From assembly GCA_041678045.1 (NCBI GenBank), contig JBAYOV010000042.1, positions 1-32,807 on the forward strand: a DNA stretch of 32,807 bases, written 5' to 3'. Under the pieces are notes generated by a model. The model was not told the DNA's origin. It ran no database searches and was given only the letters and a program-made list of their open reading frames with translations. Below are positions 1-6,308 of the stretch, in pieces. This stretch comes from UBA2357 sp041678045. GTDB taxonomy: Bacteria > Pseudomonadota > Gammaproteobacteria > Burkholderiales > Rhodocyclaceae. The first letter of the stretch is position 1. Every line of letters starts with the position of its first letter. Made by a program: the position numbers and the translations under genes.

Positions 1-338
1 AGGCGCTCGGGCGAGGTGATCAGCACGCGGACCTGGCAGTCGTTCAGGATGTAGCCGACCTGCGCGGCTTTCAGGACCGGGTTGACCGGCACGAACACGC
101 CCCCGGCCGCACTGCAGGCAAACAGGGCAATGACGGTCTCGGGGCGTTTGTCGAGATACACCGCCACCCGCTCGCCGCGTGCCAGCCCCAGCGCCCGCAG
201 GCCGGCGGCGGTACGCCTGACCTGCTCTTCCAGCGTGGCATAGTCCAGGGTGTGTTCGCCGGCGGACAGGGCGGGCGCCTGCGGGTTGCGCAGTGCGGCC
301 TGGGTGATGAGGTGGTGCAGCAGGTGGCTTGAACTCAT
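1..338 (-). CDS. AMP-dependent acyl-CoA synthetase/ligase, N-terminal part (runs off window)
   Basis: The minus strand from 338 reads MSSSHLLHHLITQAALRNPQ and stays open to the window edge (112 codons). It has the N-terminal pattern of the ANL (acyl-CoA synthetase/NRPS adenylation) superfamily: a tyrosine/leucine-rich first strand, a GLRALGLARGERVAVYLDKR-like segment, then FVPVNPVLKAAQVGYILNDC. The AMP-binding core motif lies outside the window, so substrate and catalytic residues cannot be seen. Such enzymes adenylate a carboxylate with ATP and transfer it to CoA. The VFVPVNPVLK..Q..YIL wording resembles the acyl-CoA ligases found with exosortase A/PEP-CTERM systems, but that is recollection of a family pattern. 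The start is 20 nt downstream of the argB stop on the same strand, so it probably shares the argB transcript. Confidence 0.85.
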   Translation of the reverse strand, partial: MSSSHLLHHLITQAALRNPQAPALSAGEHTLDYATLEEQVRRTAAGLRALGLARGERVAVYLDKRPETVIALFACSAAGGVFVPVNPVLKAAQVGYILNDCQVRVLITSPER

Positions 339-358
339 GGTGACGTGCCCCGGAGGCT

Positions 359-1267
359 TCAGTTGCTCTTGATCATGGTGCCCACACCATGGTCGGTGAG
401 GATTTCGAGCAGCAGGCAGTGTTCGACCCGGCCGTCGATGATGTGTACCGACTTGACGCCGCTGCGTGCGGCGTCCAGCGCGGAGCCGATCTTGGGCAGC
501 ATGCCGCCGGACAGGGTGCCGTCGGCGACCATCGCATCGATCTCGCGCGGTGTCAGCCCGGTGAGCAGGGTGCCGGCCTTGTCGAGCACGCCCGGGGTGT
601 TGGTGAGCAGGATGAGCTTTTCGGCCTTCAGGATTTCGGCCAGCTTGCCCGCCACCACATCGGCGTTGATGTTGTAGGTTTCACCGTTTTCGCCCACGCC
701 GATCGGGGCGATCACCGGAATGAAGTCGCCCTGGTCGAGGAAGGCGATGAGGCTCGGGTCGATGCCGGTGATCTCGCCCACCTGCCCCACGTCGATGAGG
801 TCGCCGGCCGGGGCGTCCAGCTTTTGCATGAGCAGCTTCTTGGCACGGATGAAGCGGGCGTCCTTGCCGGTGAGGCCAACCGCCTTGCCACCGTGCTGGT
901 TGATCAGGTTGACGATCTCCTTGTTCACCTGGCCGCCGAGCACCATCTCCACCACTTCCATGGTTTCGGCATCGGTCACCCGCATGCCCTGGATGAACTC
1001 GCCTTTCTTGCCCACGCGGGCGAGCAGGTTCTCGATTTGCGGCCCGCCGCCATGCACCACCACCGGGTTCATCCCGACCAGCTTGAGCAGCACCACATCG
1101 CGCGCAAAGCAGTCCTTGAGATGCGGGTCGGTCATGGCATTGCCGCCGTACTTGATGACGATGGTTTTGTCGAAGAAGCGCTTGATGTAGGGCAGGGCCT
1201 CGGCCAGGATGCCGGCTTTCAGGGCCGGGGTGACGTTGCGCAGGGGGTTGTCAGTGGTTTCCGACAT
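359..1267 (-). CDS. argB: Acetylglutamate kinase
   Basis: The 302-residue protein phosphorylates N-acetyl-L-glutamate with ATP, the second step of arginine biosynthesis, in the cytoplasm. Amino-acid kinase fold motifs are visible: KYGGN at about 39-43, HGGGPQIE at 72-79, NINAD around 199-203 and GGMLPKIG at 254-261. About 35 residues precede the first KYGGN strand; this matches the N-terminal helix of arginine-inhibitable, hexameric NAGKs, so feedback inhibition by arginine is inferred. The frame stays open far upstream through ugd, but the start at 1267 is chosen because AGAGGA lies 8 nt before the ATG and homology begins there (MSETTDNPLRNVTP). It diverges from ugd and precedes the acyl-CoA ligase gene. 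Confidence 0.97.
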   Translation of the reverse strand: MSETTDNPLRNVTPALKAGILAEALPYIKRFFDKTIVIKYGGNAMTDPHLKDCFARDVVLLKLVGMNPVVVHGGGPQIENLLARVGKKGEFIQGMRVTDAETMEVVEMVLGGQVNKEIVNLINQHGGKAVGLTGKDARFIRAKKLLMQKLDAPAGDLIDVGQVGEITGIDPSLIAFLDQGDFIPVIAPIGVGENGETYNINADVVAGKLAEILKAEKLILLTNTPGVLDKAGTLLTGLTPREIDAMVADGTLSGGMLPKIGSALDAARSGVKSVHIIDGRVEHCLLLEILTDHGVGTMIKSN

Positions 1268-1310
1268 TGTGTATGTCCTCTGTTCTGGGTTGTGCGGGGC
1301 AATGAGCGCG

Positions 1311-1340
1311 ATTCTACTCGCGCGCGCGCTGCGCGGCCAA
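1311..1340 (-). promoter_or_regulatory. Predicted sigma70 promoter of argB
   Basis: On the minus strand TTGGCC (1335-1340) and TAGAAT (1311-1316) are separated by 18 bp of alternating GC. The -10 matches 5/6 of consensus and the -35 4/6. It lies 44 bp before the argB start in the 198-bp argB/ugd divergent gap. Sequence match only; no ArgR box was recognised. Confidence 0.4.
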
Positions 1341-1465
1341 TGAGCATGGCGACCGGGCCATGGCAGGCCCCCGGGATGGTGCAGGGTCGTGCGGGAGGCG
1401 GGTGTGCGGTGGTAGCATGGCGCCATCATTGTGTGGCCGATCAACCGGCCTGAGGGAGTGCATGA

Positions 1466-2797
1466 ATGGACATCACGGTTTTTGGTACGGGATATGTGGG
1501 ACTGGTGACGGGCGCGTGTCTGGCGGATGTGGGGCACCGTGTGATGTGCGTGGATGTGGACGAGGCCAAGATTGCCAGCCTCGTGGCGGGGGAAGTGCCG
1601 ATCTTCGAACCGGGGCTGGCGCCGATGGTCAGGCGCAACATGGACGACCGGCGCCTGTTGTTCTCGACCGATGCGGCGGCGGGTGTGGCGTTTGGCGAGA
1701 TGCTGTTCATTGCGGTGGGCACTCCGCCGGACGAGGATGGTTCGGCCGATCTGTCCCATGTGCTGGCGGTGGCGCGCACCATCGCGCAGCACATGAACGG
1801 CTACAAGGTGGTGGTGAACAAATCCACCGTGCCGGTGGGCACCGCCGACCGGGTGCGGCAGGCGATGAACGAGGTGCTGCAGGCGCGCGCCTGCGAGCTG
1901 GATTTCGATGTGTGCTCCAATCCGGAATTCCTGAAGGAAGGGGCGGCGATCGAGGACTTCACCAAGAGTGCGCGGATTGTGGTGGGTACCGATGCCGAGC
2001 GGGTGCGCGAGAAAATGCGCGAGTGCTACGCTCCGTACAGCCGCAATCATGACAAGCTGATGTTCATGGATGTGCGTTCGGCAGAACTCACCAAGTACGC
2101 GGCCAATGCGATGCTGGCGACCCGCATCAGCTTCATGAACGAAATGGCCAACCTGGCCGAACGGTTGGGGGCGGATGTGGAGCAGGTGCGTCTGGGCATC
2201 GGTTCCGATCCGCGCATCGGCTATCACTTCATCTACCCGGGTTGTGGCTATGGCGGCTCGTGCTTTCCGAAGGACGTACAGGCGCTGGCGCGCACCGCGC
2301 AGCAGGTGGGCTATGAGCCGGAGTTGTTGAATGCGGTCGAGGCGGTCAACGAGCGCCAGAAGCAGACCCTGTTTGCCAAACTGAGCCGGTCGCTCGACGG
2401 GACGCTTGCGGGACGCACGATTGCGGTGTGGGGGCTGGCCTTCAAGCCGAACACCGACGACATGCGCGAGGCGCCCAGCCGGGTGCTGATCGAGGCCCTG
2501 TGGGCGGCGGGCGCCAGGGTGAGGGCCTTCGATCCGGAGGCCATGCGCGAGACCCGGCGCATCTATGGCGAGCGCGATGACCTGCAGTTGGTGGCACACC
2601 AGGACGAAGCCCTGGAGGGGGCCGATGCACTGGTGATCTGCACCGAGTGGAAGCAGTTCCGTGCGCCCAATTTCAAGCACATGCGCGAGTGTTTGAAGGC
2701 GCGGGTGCTGGTGGATGGACGCAACATGTACGACCCCCGGCTGGTGCAGTCCGCCGGTCTGCGGTATTACCCGGTGGGGCGCGGGGCGGTGAGCTGA
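1466..2797 (+). CDS. ugd: UDP-glucose 6-dehydrogenase
   Basis: The 443-residue enzyme oxidises UDP-glucose twice with NAD+ to UDP-glucuronate, a precursor for exopolysaccharide, capsule or lipid A decoration. The N-terminus has the Rossmann dinucleotide motif GTGYVGLVTG (residues 7-16), followed by VGTPP and KSTVPVGT. The catalytic thiol is Cys266 in GCGYGGSCFPKDV, and the C-terminal UDP-binding domain contains WGLAFKPNTDDMREAPS. Length is normal for the family. The start follows GAGGGAG at a good distance. It is monocistronic here: argB diverges upstream and hsp20 converges downstream. There are no glycosyltransferase neighbours, so the polysaccharide it serves cannot be deduced. Confidence 0.96.
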   Translation: MDITVFGTGYVGLVTGACLADVGHRVMCVDVDEAKIASLVAGEVPIFEPGLAPMVRRNMDDRRLLFSTDAAAGVAFGEMLFIAVGTPPDEDGSADLSHVLAVARTIAQHMNGYKVVVNKSTVPVGTADRVRQAMNEVLQARACELDFDVCSNPEFLKEGAAIEDFTKSARIVVGTDAERVREKMRECYAPYSRNHDKLMFMDVRSAELTKYAANAMLATRISFMNEMANLAERLGADVEQVRLGIGSDPRIGYHFIYPGCGYGGSCFPKDVQALARTAQQVGYEPELLNAVEAVNERQKQTLFAKLSRSLDGTLAGRTIAVWGLAFKPNTDDMREAPSRVLIEALWAAGARVRAFDPEAMRETRRIYGERDDLQLVAHQDEALEGADALVICTEWKQFRAPNFKHMRECLKARVLVDGRNMYDPRLVQSAGLRYYPVGRGAVS

Positions 2798-2816
2798 TTC
2801 GTTTTTTGGCCAGTGT

Positions 2817-2840
2817 GGCTCGACAGGCTCACCGCGAACG
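2817..2840. repeat. Lone half of an intergenic REP-like palindrome
   Basis: Between ugd and the hsp20 terminator the plus strand reads GGCTCGACAGGCTCACCGCG followed by AACG. This is the kind of GAGCxTGTCGA/CGCGAACG half-palindrome scattered between genes in many Proteobacteria. A related but complete element lies at 20147-20236 in this window (CCGTTCG...CGAACGG arms). Only half is present here and no partner arm was found nearby. Confidence 0.35.
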
Positions 2841-2861
2841 ATGTTGTCTGACGTCTGACGG

Positions 2862-2903
2862 AAAAACTGTGGCAGGTCGCTACCCGTGGGGTGAGCGGCC
2901 TGC
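2862..2903 (-). terminator. Rho-independent terminator of hsp20
   Basis: Downstream of the hsp20 stop the minus strand forms GCAGG-C-CGCT, ACCC, loop CAC, GGGT, AGCG-A-CCTGC, a three-part stem with one mismatch and one bulge. CACAG and then TTTTT (plus-strand A run at 2862-2866) follow. It separates hsp20 from the convergent ugd. Confidence 0.6.
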
Positions 2904-2919
2904 GGTTGTGCAGTTCGGG

Positions 2920-3339
2920 TCAGTCGATGGTCAGGCGCTTGGCTTGGGCGGCAGCCTTCTTGGGCAGTTGAAGCTCCAGTACGCCATCGTTGAATCGGGC
3001 GCTGGCGGCAGTGTCATCGACCTCCTGTCCGAGTTGGAAGCTGCGTGATACCTTGCCGAAGTAGCGTTCGGTGCGCAGTACGCGTTCGCCGTCCTTCACT
3101 TCCTTTTCCTGCTTGCGTTCGGCACTGATCGACACCACTGCGCCGTCGATGTGTACATGAATGTCTTCTTTCTTCATGCCGGGCAATTCGGCATGCACGA
3201 TGTAGTTGTCCGGATTTTCCTTGACGTCTACACGCATTTCGGGCGATTCGGCGATGCCGTTCGCACCGAAATCGACCGGACGAACGAAGAAACCGCGAAA
3301 CAGATCCTCGAAGGGGTCACGACGTACGATGTTGCTCAT
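2920..3339 (-). CDS. Small heat-shock protein, Hsp20/alpha-crystallin family
   Basis: This 139-residue ATP-independent holdase binds unfolding proteins in the cytoplasm. The alpha-crystallin domain runs from about residue 37 to 128: MRVDVKENPDNYIVHAELPG, then KEDIHVHIDGAVVSISAERK, ending in FNDGVLELQLPKK. The short tail has no clear IxI motif. The start is the second of two close ATGs: GGAGG directly abuts the ATG at 3345 but stands 6 nt from the ATG at 3339, so MSNIVRRDPFEDLF is preferred. It has its own sigma32-like promoter (3383-3411) and its own terminator (2862-2903), so it is an independent unit although barstar lies just upstream on the same strand. Confidence 0.95.
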   Translation of the reverse strand: MSNIVRRDPFEDLFRGFFVRPVDFGANGIAESPEMRVDVKENPDNYIVHAELPGMKKEDIHVHIDGAVVSISAERKQEKEVKDGERVLRTERYFGKVSRSFQLGQEVDDTAASARFNDGVLELQLPKKAAAQAKRLTID

Positions 3340-3382
3340 CTTCATCCTCCTTGTGTTTGAGTGTCCGTGTTGGCCTATGTCG

Positions 3383-3411
3383 AATATAGGTGTGCCAGGC
3401 GGATTTTCAAG
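3383..3411 (-). promoter_or_regulatory. Sigma32-type heat-shock promoter of hsp20
   Basis: The minus strand reads CTTGAAA (3405-3411), 14 bp, then CCTATATT (3383-3390). The first box is the exact sigma32 -35 consensus; the second is a partial match to CCCCATNT. The predicted start leaves a leader of roughly 35-40 nt with GGAGG before hsp20. The position directly in front of a heat-shock gene supports it. Confidence 0.65.
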
Positions 3412-3439
3412 GCCGGAGGATGGAATGGGGCAGGGGCGG

Positions 3440-3901
3440 TCAGTGATCCCCGGGCAGTTCGGGCAGAGTGTCGGTGACCGGATGCCCGCTGTCGGCTTCC
3501 ACCAGTGCCCATGGAGCTGGGTGGTTGGGCGTGGCATCGTGGGTGAGTTCGTCCAGGATGTCGAGCAGGGTGGCAAGGGTGTCCGGTTCGGTGTGGGCGA
3601 GTGTTGTGCAGTCGACCAGGATCAGGGCGATGCCCGGGGGGTTCGTTTGCCCATCGAAGGGCTGGACCGGTAACCAGGACAGGTCGCCGAGGCAGTCGGC
3701 CAGTGCGTCCCAGTTGTGTCCGAACCAGGCGGGAAACGCCAGGGTTCGGGCGAACTGCTGCAGTACGCCGGCTTTGTCGTGGCACGCCTGCAGGCTGACC
3801 GGGAAAGGCCGGTAGCCCAGGGCCGTGACCGTGGCTTCGGCATGTGCACGGGCCTGGGGGGGGAAGCGGTACAGGGTGCCGGGGGTGGGGCGTTGGGTCA
3901 T
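3440..3901 (-). CDS. Barstar-family ribonuclease inhibitor
   Basis: This 153-residue protein of the barstar (barnase inhibitor) family is predicted to bind the active site of its partner ribonuclease in the cytoplasm and protect the producing cell. Barstar features are visible: KAGVLQQFARTLAFPAWFGH at about 43-62 followed by NWDALADCLGDLSWLP, then an acidic helix region LATLLDILDELTHDA. Proteins with these features are about 90 residues in Bacillus, so this one is long, with a roughly 35-residue N-terminal lead and a C-terminal tail rich in Pro and Glu. It starts 23 nt after the stop of the ribonuclease gene, which identifies the cognate enzyme. No strong Shine-Dalgarno is seen, so translation may be coupled. 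Confidence 0.88.
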   Translation of the reverse strand: MTQRPTPGTLYRFPPQARAHAEATVTALGYRPFPVSLQACHDKAGVLQQFARTLAFPAWFGHNWDALADCLGDLSWLPVQPFDGQTNPPGIALILVDCTTLAHTEPDTLATLLDILDELTHDATPNHPAPWALVEADSGHPVTDTLPELPGDH

Positions 3902-3924
3902 GGCGTTCGATGGGGCGGGTGAAT

Positions 3925-4380
3925 TCAGTGAGGCGCCAGTTCGATGCGCCGGAAGCTGCGGTAATGGTCTTCGGTGTAGTAAAACACTTCGGGTGGATCG
4001 CCGCCGGTGACGAAGCGCCGGGCACCCCGGTCGCGTGCTCCCGGAGTGGGCACGGTGAATTCGCGGTAGTAGCCGCGCGGCTTTTGCGGCAGCAGGCGTT
4101 CGCGGTTCTGGAAGGTGGTGCCATCCTTGCGGTATGGATAGGGACCGCCCTGCTGGATCAGCGCCAGGGTGGCGATGGCTTCGGGCGGTAGCCCCTGGCG
4201 GCTGTAGTGCGCGTGGGGGCTGCTGGAAGCCGTGCCGCGCCGGGCATTTTCGTTGCTGTCGGCGCTGTCGGTGCCTGGGGCGCAGGCCGGCAGCAGGAGG
4301 AGTGTGAGCAGCAGTGGCAGCAGTGGCCACAGGCGCCGGGGCAGCGGGGGCGTGCGCAGTCTGGAGAGGAGTGTTTTCAT
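3925..4380 (-). CDS. Guanyl-specific ribonuclease, RNase Sa/barnase (N1/T1) family, with N-terminal export signal
   Basis: The 151-residue protein has a basic N-terminus, a leucine-rich hydrophobic stretch (about 17-31) and LLPAC with Cys33, a possible but imperfect lipobox (Pro at -2). The mature part matches the microbial RNase fold: GLPPEAIATLALIQQGGPYP, then YRKDGTTFQNRERLLP, GYYREFTVPTPGARDRGARR and FYYTEDHYRSF. By alignment from memory with Streptomyces RNase Sa the catalytic set is intact: Glu107 (base), Arg118, Arg122 and His139 (acid), so it should cleave RNA after guanine. It begins 5 nt after the stop of the REC-TPR gene and is followed by its barstar. Location (periplasm, outer membrane or outside) is inferred from the signal only. 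Confidence 0.88.
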   Translation of the reverse strand: MKTLLSRLRTPPLPRRLWPLLPLLLTLLLLPACAPGTDSADSNENARRGTASSSPHAHYSRQGLPPEAIATLALIQQGGPYPYRKDGTTFQNRERLLPQKPRGYYREFTVPTPGARDRGARRFVTGGDPPEVFYYTEDHYRSFRRIELAPH

Positions 4381-4385
4381 GGGGG

Positions 4386-6065
4386 TCAGCGCATCCAGGC
4401 AATGCCGGGATTGGGCGGGCGTTCGGGTTCCTGCGGAGCCGTGGCGCGGTCGGCGCGCACGCCGTACTTGCGGGCGAGGTTCTGCATGAACTGGGTGAGG
4501 GCTTCGAGCCGGCTGTTGTCCGGATCGAGCTTGCGGGTGCGGTTGATGAGCATGCGCGCCTGATCGGCGAAGCGTTCGTTCCAGCCCTTGTGTTCGATGT
4601 GGCGCAGCAGGGCGAGCGTGGCATTGAGCAGCACATGCGGGTTGCCGGGCAGCTTGCGTACCGCCCCCATCATTTCCTGCACGGCGCCGTCGAAATCGCC
4701 GGCCTGGGCTTTCTGGGCGCCGCGCGCGACCACGTTCTTGACCTCCGCGTGGATCTTCTGTTCCACGGCGTCGGCCAGGTCGTCGCGACCGTGCTTGCGC
4801 AGCACTGCGCGGGAGCTTTCCAGACTGTGTACATCCTCTGCGGTACGCAGCATGTCGGCAACCAACTCGCTGCCTTCGGCGTCGAGCCGGTTTGCGAGAC
4901 AGGCCTCGACCAGTTGCTGCTTGAGCTCGCGGGACAGGTCGGCATTGCCCGCGCCTGCGGCCAGCGCATCGAGCACGGCCTGCCGCGCCTTGTCATGGTC
5001 ATTGCGGGCTTTGTGGATGAGGGCGCGAGTGAGTGCGCTACACACGCTGGCTTCCGGTACGCCGGGCATGCTCTTGTCGAGATCGCGGGCAGTGGCCTCG
5101 GCTTCCTCCACACGGTCACGGGCCAGTTGGGCGCGCACCAGCGCAACATGGTCCTCGGGCACGCGGAAGTCGGAGTACTTGCCCTTGCGTACTACTTCGG
5201 TGAGGGTGCTCTCGGCACTTTCGAAGTCGCCGGCATCCATGGAGACGGCGGCATAGGTGCGCAGCCGGCCGATGCGGTGCGGGGACATGTTCACCGCTTC
5301 GGAGAGGACGGCGCGTGCCTGCGCGATGTCTCCGGTCTGTTGCCGGGTGCGGGCCAGCCAGTCATACGCGGCGAGGAAGTAGGCGTTTTCCTTCACCAGG
5401 TCTTGCAGCAGCGGTTCGGCCTCATGATAGCGCTGCTGGGCGAAATGCATGCGGGCCAGCCCGAGGCGTGCCCACGGGACCGGTTTCTCGGCAAGAATTG
5501 CTTCGAACACCTGCTGGGCTTCGGAAAACTGCCCGAGGGTAGCGAGCAGTTCGGCGCGCTCGCGCATGAAATCGATATGGTAGCGGGGGTGCTGGTGCTC
5601 GGCCTGCTGGCAGTAGCTCAGGGCGGCCGCGCTGTCGCCGCTGTCCAGTGCCCGGTACAGGGGCATGAACACTTCACGCCGGTTGAGGGCACGTTCAAGG
5701 CGTTGCTGCAGCGTGCTGGCGGTGAGCGGTTTCAGGATGTAGTCGTCGGGTGACAGTTCGGCGGTGCCGATGACCCGTTCGTAGTTGCGCTCGCTGGTGA
5801 TCATGATGAACAGCGTGCGGCGGGGAATGATGGCCCGGCTGCGCAGGTCTTCGAGCAGGTGCTGGCCATCCTGCCCTTCACCCAGGTCGTGATCGCAGAA
5901 GATCACGTCGAAACCGCTTTCACGCAGCTTGCGAACGGCCGAGCCTGCGGTGGGTGCAAACTGCACGCCGGTGATGCGAAAGCCTTCCAGCATGGTGCGC
6001 AACTGGGCGCGCATGCCTTGGTTGGCTTCGATCACCAGAACCTTGAGTTTGTCGAGAGCACTCAT
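4386..6065 (-). CDS. Response regulator: CheY-like receiver with C-terminal TPR repeats
   Basis: The 559-residue protein starts with a receiver domain (about 7-125): VLVIEANQGMR, the phospho-acceptor Asp58 in VIFCDHDLGEGQDG, Thr90 in MITSE, and Lys112 in YILKPL. The usual acidic pair after strand 1 is partly replaced (IEANQ), so Mg2+ binding may be weaker. From about 140 to 520 it is helical with TPR-like units (for example ARLGLARMHFAQQRYHEAEP and LAAYDWLARTRQQTGDIAQA). No DNA-binding or enzymatic output domain is present, so it likely signals by protein-protein contact. No histidine kinase is adjacent. It opens the cluster with the ribonuclease (5-nt gap) and barstar. No clear Shine-Dalgarno precedes the ATG. 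Confidence 0.9.
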   Translation of the reverse strand: MSALDKLKVLVIEANQGMRAQLRTMLEGFRITGVQFAPTAGSAVRKLRESGFDVIFCDHDLGEGQDGQHLLEDLRSRAIIPRRTLFIMITSERNYERVIGTAELSPDDYILKPLTASTLQQRLERALNRREVFMPLYRALDSGDSAAALSYCQQAEHQHPRYHIDFMRERAELLATLGQFSEAQQVFEAILAEKPVPWARLGLARMHFAQQRYHEAEPLLQDLVKENAYFLAAYDWLARTRQQTGDIAQARAVLSEAVNMSPHRIGRLRTYAAVSMDAGDFESAESTLTEVVRKGKYSDFRVPEDHVALVRAQLARDRVEEAEATARDLDKSMPGVPEASVCSALTRALIHKARNDHDKARQAVLDALAAGAGNADLSRELKQQLVEACLANRLDAEGSELVADMLRTAEDVHSLESSRAVLRKHGRDDLADAVEQKIHAEVKNVVARGAQKAQAGDFDGAVQEMMGAVRKLPGNPHVLLNATLALLRHIEHKGWNERFADQARMLINRTRKLDPDNSRLEALTQFMQNLARKYGVRADRATAPQEPERPPNPGIAWMR

Positions 6066-6231
6066 TGCCGCGTGCGTGTGATGTGCTGGAGCATGCCTGC
6101 CAGACTACCAGAAAGCCGCAATATTACGCTGTGGATTCATGCGCACAGCAGGTGTTTCGAGGCAAGCCGGGCAGCGTGCCGCATACCTCCGCAGCAGTGC
6201 CTTCCGGCAGGCTCCGGTGGGGCGCGGGCGC

Positions 6232-6282
6232 GGTTTCAGCCGCGAACACGTTCTTCAGTCGTGTTCGCGGCTGCTTGAAACC
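6232..6282 (-). terminator. Long perfect hairpin after aspS (terminator-like)
   Basis: AGCCGCGAACACG (6238-6250) and CGTGTTCGCGGCT (6260-6272) form a perfect 13-bp stem around a 9-nt loop. GGTTTC (6232-6237) and GAAACC (6277-6282) extend it beyond a 4-nt bulge. It lies 27 bp after the aspS stop, in the 243-bp gap before the REC-TPR gene. No T-run follows on either strand, so it may be an mRNA 3'-end stabiliser or a factor-dependent terminator. Nothing else was recognised in the gap. Confidence 0.5.
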
Positions 6283-6308
6283 GTCCCGTGCTGCACCGTG
6301 TCGAGCGC

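Noticed and set aside
359..2680. 773-codon frame extending argB upstream through ugd
   Set aside because: Homology and the ribosome site place the ArgB start at 1267; the rest is antisense to ugd.
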